Positions 1 to 13,100 of a stretch of DNA of 64,000 nucleotides are shown piece after piece. The translations under genes and the position numbers were made by a program. The notes below the pieces were generated by a model. The model ran no database searches, was not told the DNA's origin, and saw nothing but the letters and a program-made list of their open reading frames with translations. Position 1 is the stretch's first letter. Every line of letters begins with the position of its first letter. Origin of the DNA: Micropterus salmoides (lineage: Eukaryota > Chordata > Actinopteri > Centrarchiformes > Centrarchidae); NCBI RefSeq assembly GCF_014851395.1, contig NW_024040928.1, positions 15,949,012 through 16,013,011 of the forward strand, read 5' to 3'.

Positions 1-319
1 TAATTCAAGCAAACTGTTACAGTCAACAGTTACATAAGTTACATGGTATACAGTATTGATCTAATCTTTTTCTTTTTTTTTTTAAAACCAGGGTTTCTGT
101 CCTCCCTCGCCCCTTCTCCCCCCTCCCAAACATAGAAACAGCAAATCCATACAAGCGCAGGCAAGTAAGTAGTAACAGCACAATACATTCATGAACTCAA
201 CGATACGTTTTGTACGAACAATAAGGCAAGTAGAAGAAAGAACAAATGGAAAAGGATGGCAGACATTTTCTTTGAAATGAGCCAAAACAAGGCATAATGT
301 ATCCTTCTCTTTCATTCCT

Positions 320-1518
320 GAAAGGCAGTATCACACAAAATGTTTTATTTTGAAATTCTGTAGAACCAAACGAGGGTAAGGCTTCTCGTTAGTGGGCAGG
401 TACACAATAAAGGGTAATCTGAGTGAAAAGCTGCCTTCAGTGGTGTTGAGTGGTTTGTACCTGGTGTTGGTCAGACTCTCATAATCACACCTTCTCAAAA
501 TTCAAGATTTTCATCGGCACACTGAATATTCACCTGGGACAATAAGAGAGGCAGGAAATCTGATGTAAATCTACAGCATCTAAATCACTTCCAGTGTCCA
601 TTTCTATGGCAAAGAACTTGAGAAAAGGATGGGAGCTCCATATACTAAAAACCAATGGCTCAGTGTTTATCTTCGACATTGCCTGATGTCAACATGAGCA
701 CATGTGGCTCCTTTAGAACCTGGACAGACAGAAAAGCTCAATCTCTTGGCATACATTTCCGTGGGGGTACAAGTTAGATGTAAGTGGATGGATATGCACA
801 CGTGCGCCGAAGCAGACGTGTGCTTCTGCTCCTTCATATTCCAACCGTATAGCAATCATCAACACAATCTTTTGCTTGTTCTAAGCGGTAAAGTCAGTCC
901 TGATAACAAGAGAGAAAACAACCCAGCTGGTGTTCACACTGAGTGACTGTTCATGTAGTGGTCAGTATCAGCAACTACTGGCCCGTTAAAACCACAAATG
1001 TTTCATCAGAAAAAAGGTAAATAAAAGATAACAGCATTCATTCAATGCCATGTTCAGCCACCAGGTGGCAAAATGGTGCTGAGAACTAAGGATAAATGCA
1101 ACATGCCTTCATTTTGTCCTTTTCTATTTTCTCATTTTCATTTTTTTTTTTTTAAAGATTGACATACAAATACGAAATAAAAACAAGTGGTTCTTCAAAA
1201 AAAAAGTTATCTTCATGTATGACGATAGTAAACAAGGTCGTGTGGTAGTGCAGAAAAGGATGAACGCAAAAAACTTCTCTTGGAACACTAGAGAGACAGA
1301 CAAGGGCAACGTGGAGATTCTCCTCCTAACACAACCCACAACAAGACAGAGATACGGGGAGGTAAAAAAAAAAGCTTGACAGAGGACAACTGGGCAACAA
1401 CAATATTCCACTTCTTTCCAGAGTACAAAGGACTCTGTGTGGGTTGGGGGGGGCACCTGAACACGTTCATGCTCTGCCGCCAACGCTGCGTTTCCCCCCA
1501 CCATCTCTCTGATTGCCA
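320..1518 (-). other. wasf1: wasf1 3' UTR (left end estimated)
   Basis: This AT-rich non-coding sequence follows the wasf1 stop. The first AATAAA I find on the minus strand is at 349-344, which would give a 3' UTR of about 1.2 kb. It contains homopolymer stretches (A/T run at 1,140-1,155). No ORF here looks real. The exact poly(A) site is inferred. Confidence 0.55.
344..349 (-). terminator. Possible wasf1 polyadenylation signal
   Basis: AATAAA on the minus strand (TTTATT on plus), about 1.17 kb after the wasf1 stop. It is the only canonical hexamer I noticed between the stop and the window edge. Confidence 0.45.
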
Positions 1519-1676
1519 TCACTCCATCCAGTCTCCTTCATCAAACTCGGACTCGTCCTCGGAGTCGGAGTACTCGACAGCAATGCGCCGTGACAGGATG
1601 GTGGCCACGTCATTGCCAACGCGCTCGTGCTTAGCCTCTTGCTCTCGCTGCTCCTCCACTTTGCGTAGCTGTATGC
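1519..1676 (-). CDS. wasf1: wasf1 coding exon 8, end of WH2, central and acidic region, stop
   Basis: Encodes IQLRKVEEQREQEAKHERV, completing WH2 with its LRKV element. The central amphipathic helix (NDVATILSRRIAVEYS) and acidic tail (DSEDESEFDEGDWME) follow. Together these form the VCA module that binds actin and Arp2/3; the penultimate-region Trp535 is the conserved Arp2/3 contact. Human ends DEVDWLE. The acceptor is CACTGCAG; TGA lies at 1521-1519. Confidence 0.97.
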
Positions 1677-4600
1677 CTGCAGTGGGAAGAAGTAGGGAAA
1701 GACTTTAGTTTATGATGAAATAATGTCTTTGATTTGATTGTCTTGTCTGATCAGCCCAAATATTTTCAATTTATTATTGTAGATAATTAAGAAAATCAGC
1801 AAATAATCAAATTTGAGAAGCTGGAACAAGTGACTTTTTGGGACTTTTGCTTAAAATGCATTTTTGCAGATTAGTTTTTTTTTTGTCCAACAACCAACAT
1901 TTTCAGCTATTATTTAATAAATCTGATGCATTTCTTAAATAAAATGTCGGCATCTGAAAAGCATCCAAGGGATCAAAAAGACAAAATACACACTTCTCCC
2001 CTAAACTGTGAGCGTGCGCTTTATCCAGAGAAAGCTCTGCACTGCCGGCTGTGTACAAACAATCGGGGGAAAACACAACCCACCTTTTCTGATGGCTTCC
2101 AACAGAACACTGCGTGCATCGCTGATGGGTGGCAGATTGGCTGGATGGTGCCTCTTGGACCCCATATCGTGGATGGTGTGGGGCGGTGGGGAGGCCATGG
2201 CTCCTGCTGAGGGGAAGGCTGGCAAAGGCGGCGGGCCTGACAGACAAGGCGAGGAGCTCCGCACTCCGGGGAGGGGCAGAGGAGGAGGCGGCGGGGGAGG
2301 AGGCAGGATGGTGCCATCCGACTGGGTCCCAGAGCCCATGGTTGGGCCCCTGTCCAGGACCTGCTGGAGACGGGCTGGGGAGGAGGAGTGGAGGGGAGGC
2401 GCAATGGGTGGAGGGGCTGGGTGGAGCACGCCGGGGGCGATCTGGAGAGGAGCGGGAGGAGGCGGGATGGCTGGGGCCTGCTGCTGGAGTGGTAGAGGAG
2501 GAATGGGAGGAGGAGGGGTGCCCCGCAGGCCTGTGGAGGGTAACGGGGGAGGTGGAGGGGGAAGAGGAGGAGGCGGTGGAGGAGGAGTGTTGGAGTTGAG
2601 GCCTGCTGTCCGGGCTGGGGACTGGGGTCTGCTGTCGGAAAAACCTGAACTGGAACTGGAGGGAAAGAGAGAGAGAGAAAGAAAGAAAAGCAGGTCATCA
2701 CAGGGATCAGAAAACTGAAATCTATGTAGAAAAGAAACATGAAATACGTACGATGCTAGGACCAACTAGCTGTACTCTGTGATACAAGAACAATGCCGTT
2801 TCTTTATTTCCAAGTCATCCACATGGATCATCAGCTGGTGAGGATGCGGACATATCGCATGAGACTTGGAGCTTTATCCTCTTTTGTCATGCCAACACAC
2901 AGAGCCTACATTAGCTAAATTAGATCAGGTAATCAGCTGCAGCACAATTTCATGTTTAGACCGGCGCTGGTAAAAGTAATCATACATACAGTAGCTTTTT
3001 GAAATTGCAGTGTTGTCAGGGTGGTTTATGGGGTCCTTAACTCTGCCACCAGCCCACCATGCCAGTGAATGTTTATCTCAATGTCATATGCCAAATTAGA
3101 GGGTAGAGGATGCTGCATCTCAGAGAGGCGCACTGAAAGCACAGAGCATCTAGAGCTTACTGTATCTCATACGTTAAAGTCAGAACATTTTCAGTATTGG
3201 CCATTAACTGAAGCTGAAGCTATGTTGCTGGATTGTGCTACTAACCCAAGCACTGCAACACAAAGACCGACATGTTCACAACCAATTTTCTTTCCACGGA
3301 GAGAACTGCTGCAGACAAAAAGCACAGCAAGAGAGAAAGGAGAGAAAAATACTGTGTACTCCCCCAAGCACACTTGAGGTTGTATCGTTACAAATATCTA
3401 CTTAATGTGCTACATTAAATGTGGGGAGGGGGGTAAAGTGAGAAAATTAGATATGCAACACAATGATAGTAACTAACACCAGAAGCAAAAATCAGAAAAA
3501 GACTAAAAAGTAGAAGTAAATAAAGACAGGTGGCAGATCAAGATGGGGAGGAAAGAGTTTGTGGGCAAAAGATGAAGATAGCTGCAAGGACTTCTGCAAA
3601 AATCAATGAGATATTTCTCTGGTGCTGCAGCCACAGCTTTAATCATTCCCTCTGATCTCTCCATCCCTTCAAACAGTGACATGCGGCAAAAGTGTGCAGC
3701 AGAAAAACAACCTGTAATGCGCTCAGTGGCCTTAACACTTTATTGATCCGGCCCTTCTCCCCACCTTCAGCTTTGGTCCACAAAATCTCTGTCTATCCCT
3801 TCTTCTCTGTGTTTTTTTCCTACTGAGCTCTAAAAACAGTGAAAAATCCTCGTCCTCTCAAACACAATAAATACTCACAAGAAGAAAAGTAATGGAATGC
3901 CAGTCACGATAACAAACTAATCGATAAGAGATACAAAGACAAATAAGTTGTTTTTTTTTTTAAACCAAACAAACCAAAGAGATGGGGATGGGATGTGTGT
4001 TGCTTGTGAATCAGAGACAAGGTGAAATACTTCTTCACTCTTGAATCCACTTGGAGCATCGGGTGAGCAGGGTTTGTCAGTCCGGTGAGTTGGAAATCAG
4101 AGCTGCATTAACTTTCTGTCAATGTGGGGGAGCACCTACTGCTGTTATTATTAAAACTTGCTGCACTTATTGCAAGACGATAAAAAAAAAAAAAAAAAAA
4201 AAAGTATCACTAAAGGGGACATAAAGCTGAGGCTATGGCCTTGTCTCCTGTCCCACCTGATCACAGAGGGTGGCTTGATCTCTCCCAGTGGGTGCATGAG
4301 AGGTGGAGGAGGTGGAGGATCGTGGGGCCGTGAATACATTCTGTCCCCGGTACGGTTCAGCAGCTCGTTCATCTGGCTGTAGGGCAGCGCCGCCAGCGAG
4401 AAGGGCCCGTCCAAATGTTCCATGTACGAGGGAGCCCTGAGCAGAGAGATACGTTTTCATTTTCTCATGCGTTTGGTTTCCCCTTGCTCAATTTTGTTTT
4501 TAGTTATTGTCCATGGTATTCTTATCAACTAACAAGCTTACCTGCACAAATATTTTTTTCTGTTAGAACTCAAACGCAGTTATTTAAACACATCAACAGA

Positions 4601-7600
4601 CATTCTGGCTGTGACTGCTGCTCATGCTACATGTAGAAGAGACCCATGGCTCCCAACTGTTTTACCTTATACCCCCTTGTGAAAGAACCACCGTTGATAG
4701 CTTGTACACACTTTGTTTACATTTCAGTCCTTGTCTCCTTCAGGTAAATTTCCTTCACATTTATCATGAATTTCACCCAATGAAGGTGTAAGTGACTGTG
4801 ATCCGACACGTCTATAAAACTTGACATCTACCACTACATAAGAATGACTTTTCTTTCCTGATCTTCCTTGATTCATTTAAATCATGTTTAGAGGCTCGAG
4901 GAGGAAGAACATCCAGTATTTCAAAATAAAAGAGCAAAGATGCGAGAAAAGTAATCAAATAATGAATATGATTTGAAAATATGAATATGATGCGAAGCAG
5001 AGCTTTTTCCCCCCCTCCTTCTTATTCTGTAAATCATCCTACAGGATGAAGATGACCGACCCCAGAGGAGGACTAGAAGTTAAAGTAGTGCACACAGGGT
5101 ACAGCAGTGTGCTTATTTACTTACAAACTGTGTGAAATAAAGTACAGTATGAAGCAGCTCAAAATGTGTGCTAAAAAATATTAGGGATGCACCGAACCGA
5201 TACCAAAATCGGCCCGATACTGAACCAAATAGCTTGGCCGGGTAGCCAATCTATTCAATTCAATTACGTGCGTATCAAGCAATGCGTCACACCTGAACAC
5301 TTTGCTAGGAGAGCTAACATAGCATTTTCGGACTCTTCAGCAAGCAAGCTATAAGATGAAGCACAAGTATAGAATGTACAGTGCAAGTTCTTTGGAAGAA
5401 GCTAGCTCGGTATTCTCAGTATGGCTATGGCAGGAGCTGCAAAGAGGCTGAAGAAGACATTGTCAGAGGAAGCGAGGACTGAGAAAAAGAGCGAGAGACG
5501 AGCAAACGACCGGACAAGAGCAAATATCAAACTGACTTTGACTTGTTGGCATGAGCTAAAAGCATGCAGGACAGATGCCGAGCTGGCCTTGTTTCTGTTG
5601 GATTATACCCTAACGCTCAGGTATCTGGACTGAAAAAGTCGGATCGGTGCATCCCTAAAAAATAGTCAGAGTTGAAGACGAGAGGTAATTACGAAATATT
5701 TCAACAAGCTTGAAACATGTTCATACTTGTTCAAATTCTTTTTTTGAGAATGAATGATAAACACTTTGAACTGCTGCATAGAGATGACATGTTTTCTTAG
5801 TAAGTCTGTGGATCCAGAATCTGATACATCAAGACAGGAAAAATGAAATAAAATACCAAAAGTAGAATCATATGTGGCTGTATGAATAAAATCTATTCAT
5901 CTGCTTCTTTTTAAATGGCTTACACTGGTTGGGTTTGATCTAGTGCTGTATCTTGCACTCGTTTTATATAGTTTTATTTATGAGGACAAAAATGGAAATG
6001 TGCCTCAGCTACAGTTGAAAAGGAAAAAAGAAAAAGAAATCAGATGATGCTTTGTCAGTCCTGTCCATCATAGACACTGTGGCTATTTGGTCATAACATC
6101 AAGGAGCATGCATTCATTGTTGCCTTGAAGTTCTATTCATGGCACTGACAAATCCAAGAAAACCACCAATTTGTATTATCTTTTCTTACTAATCACATTC
6201 ACTGGCAGGGGAATGATTGGATACCAGTGGCATTGGAGCTTTGAGGCACAATAAATGCAATCACCACTGTGAGGAACCTTAATCATCGCTGTTGTAGCTA
6301 AACTGCAGGAAGTCATTCTTAGTGGAGTGGGCACAATTTATTTTTGTAGATTGAGTGATTACATCCTGCTGACGAATCAGTGTTTATCCAATCAGTATTT
6401 TTGAAGCTCATTCATATTTTAAAATAGAAGTTATATTGCATATTCTGTATATATTTATGTGCACATTAGCCTGTTTTGAGTTAGGTTAGGTTAAAATGAT
6501 GGGACGAAGTAGCTTCTTAAAACCTGGTGGAGATAGGTTGACTTTCCGTTCATGCTGTCTTAGAGAGTTTTGTCCTAGTTTCCAACTCTGACATGGGTAA
6601 CACTGGACAGCCACATTTACACACCTGTTGTCGTGGTAGCCTGCAGATCCGTTGGCCTCTCTGTGTTTGTCGTCAGATATGTCCTGGGCGAGCTCTGCCC
6701 CCAGTGCCAGCTTCTGCCACTCCTTTTTACGATCGTGAGGCGCCCGCGGCACCTTCTCGGGCTCCTGCGGACGGTCTATCGCCTTCAGCTTTGGTAGGGA
6801 GGGTGACGATGATGGTGTGGGAAGAGGTGGTTAGAGGAAAGAGGCAGATGAGGAGATGGCGGACGACGGCGAGAATCAAATGGGAAGACGAAAACCCACA
6901 AGAGATGGTGTAGATGGAGAAAAAAACGAGAGGGGGATAGCAAGAGAAAAAGGTAACAGATTAGCTGCTGTTAAATCAGAGAGAGAAAATTTTAATCACA
7001 CAATTAAATCCAAATTTTTAATATGGATCTAAGTTGCCCCCTCTGGCTTTTTCACACTCTGCTGCTTCACCCTCTACAGTCCACGTGCACATAAATACCC
7101 ATATACCAAAGCATCCCTCTTTCATTTTGCATTGTAGCTACTGTCAAAACATCTTCCTGCAATTTCTATTTATCTTAAACTAGGTGATAAGGACTTTTCA
7201 AATAGTGTACTGAATTAGCTCTCTAGTGAGACAAATCACACAGATGTTTAAGAAAATACCGTTGCACAAGTTTGGGAACAGGGAGTGCTCATTCACTGAC
7301 ATGGACCAAATCAAAATATCATACAAGTATATATTTTTACTGAAGCATGGAATTCAGAAAGTAGCAATAAAGCGACAATTTGATAAGGTTTTTACATATT
7401 TACTCAGGGTCCATCATCAAACATCACTCCCTGCCTCCCAGACTTCAGCATGACTGACTTTCATCACACACACGGCTGTAAAGAAACTGAGCAGCGAGCT
7501 GCTGTAGCAGAAATCACACAGTTTTGAAATAATCGCCATATTTTCACATACCTGCCCTGGAAGGTCTAAGTACCTATAGACCTGATCATACATGCGGGGG

Positions 7601-10108
7601 TCCTGCAACTATAAGAACAAAAACCACAAGAGAAGCACTGGGGGTGAGGGGAGGGGGGTTCAAAAAAATCAACATGGCACAGGATTGAGCACAACACCGC
7701 TGCACACAGTCAACAGGGACAAAAACAGAGCGGGCGGTGAGAGAAGGTGGGACAAAAGGGGGAAAGAGGGGAAAAGAAAAGTGCTGTTAAACAGAAAATG
7801 ACAACGCGCTCAGCTCGGGGGACGTCACAATGCAGGAGGACGCAGCAGCACACACAGCCCAGTGCAAGCAAACACACACACACGAAATAACAGAATTGAG
7901 CTTCTGCGCGAACAGAAAGAAGACTGAGGTAGAAAGAGAGAGATCTCACTGGAATGGGAGGACAAACTACAAGGTGTGTTTCTACATGTGGGAGGAAAAA
8001 AACGTCATACCAACAACAGCTCAGGCTGAAGAATGACATGCAAAACAAACGCACGCACACAAACATGCTCGAGTTGAATCAAAATAATACATGACAGGTT
8101 AAAGCACAAGAACACTAAAATGAAGAAGGGAGCTTTTCACAGTTCAACTAAATACTGAACTTCATTAAAGCACTTTCTCGATCACATTAGTTGTGAGCCA
8201 CTTCACATTAGAAAATATTATGCAATTCTGACAAACAATTCATTTAAAAACACATTTTCCACCTTTATAGACAAATATTTTTAAACATTAGGCTGGCGTT
8301 ATTCTATATTCTTCTTATTGTCAAACAAATCCCATAAAAAGACTCCAGCTAAGTGTTAGCGATACCTTCTCACTTCCCTAGCCTGGCTGTGGCACTCAAA
8401 GCCCTCCGGTTTCATACTGAAGATGTACATCTAAAAACAGGTCACATATTTACAGTTTCATTTTTAAAAAGGGTTAAATAAGCTTCTAACACAGCCAGGC
8501 ATTGTAGACTATAGCAAACGTTACTCATGCAGGAATCGATCTGAACAGGGAGTGTTTACAGCAGCAGGACAGTGTATTTGGGATTAATTTAAAATAAATT
8601 AGAGCGCCCGTGTTCATTGTAATGAAGGAACATGTCACCCAGTGCACAATTGTGTCTCGCTGCTGTTTTTAAATAGTTTTCAGACAACAATGGAGCTCTG
8701 TGGCTCAGAGGAACATCAGGCTTTGGCTACACAGACAACACTTGTTGGTAGGATCAATTCATTGTTAGTTTTTGCCTTTTAATTGGATTTGTTGATAATA
8801 AAAAAAACTGAATATTGCCAGACTTATCATTTAAGCGTAGGTCAGTCATAAAATCAGGTATAAAGCAAGATGTAGTACTCTTTGGGTGAAATATAACAAT
8901 TTATCAACTGCCTTTACACAAACACATAACATGTTCCCCCTGCTGGCTTTCTTGCTTCTGAAGAATCAAACAATGATTGCAACCCTATTTCTAGTAGCAG
9001 AAAACACCATACTGTTTTTGTTTGTGAATGTGCACATTTGTGTGTATGTGGTCGTGTATTATTTCCCTCACAAATGTTTCTAGGCAAAGTAAAGAAAAGG
9101 CCTCTGAAACATTATTTCCAGCCCGAGACATTGGGACTCTGAATTAAAACCAATACTAATAAATTTCTTTAATGCCCTTAGATCCTCAAGGGAGGCCTTC
9201 CCTCCTTATTCAATAACTGTGTGTGTGTGTGCGCACGTGTGCGTGCGCGCTAGTCTTTAGATGAAACATGCTGGCTGACAGGCGGCTGATTCAACACAAC
9301 GTGGGTTGTGGACAGCATCTCCTTTGGTTTGGCTAAACGATGATGATCTTGCCCGGCCACTGCTGCGCCGGGCCGTCGAGAGCGAGCATAGGAATAAATC
9401 CTAATGGTAATGCACATTGATTAGGTTCTGATTCATCATGGCCCATTACCCCTGATGAGGTATTGGCCGAGTGGTAGCCTCTGTGCTCAAACACACACAC
9501 ACACACACAGCTCCTGCATATTGATATAGCTAGACTGGCAAATACAATTTATTTCAAACATGACATACAGCAATGCATCCTGACAACACTGTTTGCTGAG
9601 GCTACAGGAGCTGCAGCAGAAGGTCAAATATTTTAACTTATCGTCCTCTGCCATTTTCCAAACTATGCAGAGCCTCTAAAATTCAGCATTTTCTGCCAGA
9701 TAATTTGGAGGATTAATCCGGCCCAACCTCTGACTTCCTGAAAGGTCTGCAGTCATTGTGTACTGGCAATATTTAAAGAAACATTTACAGAGCACATTTA
9801 CAAAAAAAATAAAAATGAAACAAAGTGTGCATTCTGCAATCCTACTCAGAGGTTTATAGACTATTCTGGGATTTTGGTTTTATTGATATTACAATGAGGA
9901 GTGACAGGAAGGACAGGTAGCAAGCAGATAAAAGGGCAAGGGAACACGGGTAAAGAGCCAGACAAACATCTGTCCAAGAGAGAGCATCACACACTGAGTT
10001 TTAATGCAGCAACGTGAATGTGAAAACAGTCTGGGGAAAAAAAGCAGAGTAAACAATGGAGGGAGGTACACTGTGTTTGTATGAGAGAAAATGAGAAACG
10101 GTGCATCT

Positions 10109-10166
<58 letters not shown>

Positions 10167-13100
10167 CGCATGCACGTGTTTGTCACCACCGTTACAAATG
10201 TAGCTAATTTAACAGGGCTGTGTGCCTCAGCTAGGTCGTCATCCTTCATCTGAATGGACTGGTACTGGCAGAGAAAGTGTCACTGTGCAAGCACTGTGAG
10301 TGTGTGTGATGCAGCAGTCACGGATTTGTTATGTACAGAATGCGTTCACATGTGCCTGTGCACATTTTCATGCTCACTTGATGTGCAATATTTCTGTGTG
10401 TATGTGTGTGTGTACCTGTGTGTCCCCGTATGTTTGTCAATTTTTAATGCGACAGACTCAGCAGAACTGCAGCTACGTTACTGGGTAAATAACCCCCACA
10501 GGGAGGACCACCCAGCTGCTGACATTAACACAAACTCTTCACACAATACACAAACTTCTGCTGCTGCTGATCTATTGGATTTGGGTTGTGCAGACTTTTA
10601 CAGTAATTATCTACGGATATGGCTTTCACTGATGAATGTAATAAAATTATGATTGTACAATTACAAAAACTGGCTTTAGAATATACTGGTTGTGCAGTCA
10701 CCTCTATTGCAACATTCTGATATTCTGTATTATGATGAAGCCTCGTGGCAATATCAAATAAGCTTGGTGAGCAAGCTAGGAAAACGTAAAGGGCTCAAAT
10801 GAAGAGCAGCATGTTGAATGCCAAAATAAAATGTGTATCTATAGGTATCATGATTTGATCTCTGTAACAAAGAGGAAGACGTCTCTGCTCAAACGTGTCA
10901 GACGGTGTTATTTGACCACTACACCAACGCAAACGTGCAGTTAAACTCAAAATCACTGAGTGTATGACCTTGCTGTTAGTGAGGCGTCTACTCCATGGCT
11001 GTGTCCCAAATTCACTGACTTTATTTGGATTTTTAAAAAATAATCTATTTTTATTTCAAGCTTGGCTGACACTAAACATGCCCAAATAAATGGATGAAAC
11101 AACCAAAAAAAACAGAAAGATTGTCGACATTATTATCGCATTGACAGTTTGCATTGGCCACAACTTTTCTGCATGTATATTGCTTGTCTTCATTGCAGCA
11201 GAATAAAGATACGGCTAATGAGAACTTCAGAAGACTGTCAGAAGAGTGCCAACAATCGTACCTCCACTTGGATTTGCACGTTCGGTAAGCTTAATTACGA
11301 GATTTATAAATGGCGTTCACGTCAAACTCTTTTCTGAAATGTCAGATGTGTCTGACTTGACGCTTCATAATACAATCCAGTGCATGAAAGTCAAGTAAAT
11401 AAGGACGCCTTACGTGAGCCAGCGTCTGCTGTTCGAGGCATAAAACCCAAGTTTAATGGAGGTAGAGATATATTGTCAATGCACAGTACACCCTCACTAA
11501 CTGTCTTGAGTTATCCTGTGACATGAACACTCTCAAGTCATATACATGGGTCCCATCGCTACCATCCATCTAATATGCAGCGTAAGGCCAGCTTTCCATT
11601 TAAAACTTAGCACCCTGTTCTGGGATTAAACAAAAATGCACTGAAGACCTAGTCAGACATCTTGTCTGAACTGCTAAATATATTTAGAAGAGGATCAAAT
11701 TTAGTCCAACAATTTCCCCCATTTCTTAGTGGATTACTGATAAAAATCTATCCCAAGAGTAGAACTGGGATGCAGTCAGGGCAGGTAAATACTGGAGGGT
11801 TGTTAGTAACGGGGTGGAAGTGGGGAGCTCACTTGATCAGCGCAAACCAGAAAGGGGGAGTGGATAGAGCGGGGGTGGAGTGGGGTAGGGCTGCAGGCTA
11901 CCATGTGGGGAGCAGATGCTCTGGCAGAGGCGGCGGGGAGGAAGGTCTTACCTCTGGGGGAGTGAGGAAGGGAGGAGGGGTTTCAGAGAGGACTCGCATA
12001 AGTCCATTGGGACACACAAGATAAGGCATTTCCAGCTGAACAGTCAGACAGAGTTCGACCAGGATTCAGAAAAGAGAATTCAAAGCCAAAGGTTGAGAGG
12101 AACAAGGAAGGGAGATCCTAAAGCAGTATTTCCACAACTGTTTATTACCATGACACAATTCTAGGGCACCAACGCTATCATTTTTACCATCGAAACGTTA
12201 CAAAATATCGCACACATGTTCAATTATATTCGTGTGGCTTAAAATAGCTGACATAACAAAATACTCTGAGTGTGAAAGTTGTTTTAATTAACGATTAATC
12301 CCATGGTGTCCACGCGCTATAATTGGTAAAAGCACACAGAGTTCTTTTTTCTTTCAATACAAGAAGCATGTAGGTTTTAGAAAAAGGGGTGCAATAATGC
12401 AAATGCACTGTCTGCAATGGCAACCTTGATCTAAACCAGTCCAAAGTTAGAAAACCACTGTCCTGCCTCACTTTCATTAGCTGCTCATGTACCAGCAATA
12501 ACAGGCTAACAAAAACTGAAACTGTTAGCACAAGTTACAAGGAGAACACAATTAGTGTCCTAAATTGTGCAAACACAGCCTCCTGTCCACTTTCTAAGCT
12601 CTTCTAAATCTAGCCCTACAGAGATCCGGTTTGAAGTCACCACATTTTCATACCTGTCCCTTGGAGCAAAGCATCCAAATGGTGCAGGTCCTTTAGCGTG
12701 TGTACAACAGTGACTGTGCATGATTTCATCTTCATGTGATCCATCTCTATTGTCATTGTTCTGCTGCCGGTTAAATTTGTGCATTACAAGTTGACCAGTA
12801 GGAAAAGTAGGAGAACATACCAAAAGTTAATTTAGTGAATACATTCCTTTGCTTACATGCAAATAGCTGCTTTAACGAGATATTTGCATAACATCTAAAA
12901 TCATATTTTGCACATTTTTCAATCCTCAAGTGTAAAAAAGGTGATGGTGAAGCAAAACCTCTGCAGCTGAAATCACAGTCACTGGAGAGCTCCTCTGTGG
13001 TCAAGAAACAATCATTAGGGCTGCCTGGTACATGCTGTAACTGGGAAATAATTAACAAGCGTATTCTGTTGCAGAAAGACAATGACATTTGTAAACATGA

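Noticed and set aside
1376..1708. Plus-strand ORF over wasf1 exon 8
   Set aside because: Antisense shadow of the VCA exon; no start context or family resemblance.
2008..2718. 236-codon plus-strand ORF and several others antisense to wasf1 exon 7
   Set aside because: They are glycine/arginine-rich mirror frames of the GC-rich proline exon; the minus-strand frame matches WAVE1 and has correct splice sites.
10001..10249. Histidine/threonine-rich ORFs over the TG/CA arrays here and at 32.1, 33.7, 35.2 and 51.0 kb
   Set aside because: Products of dinucleotide repeats, open in several frames by construction.
10990..11030. GGCTGTGTCCCAAATTCA as the end of a second MITE like that at 40 kb
   Set aside because: Only one short end is present, with no inverted partner nearby.
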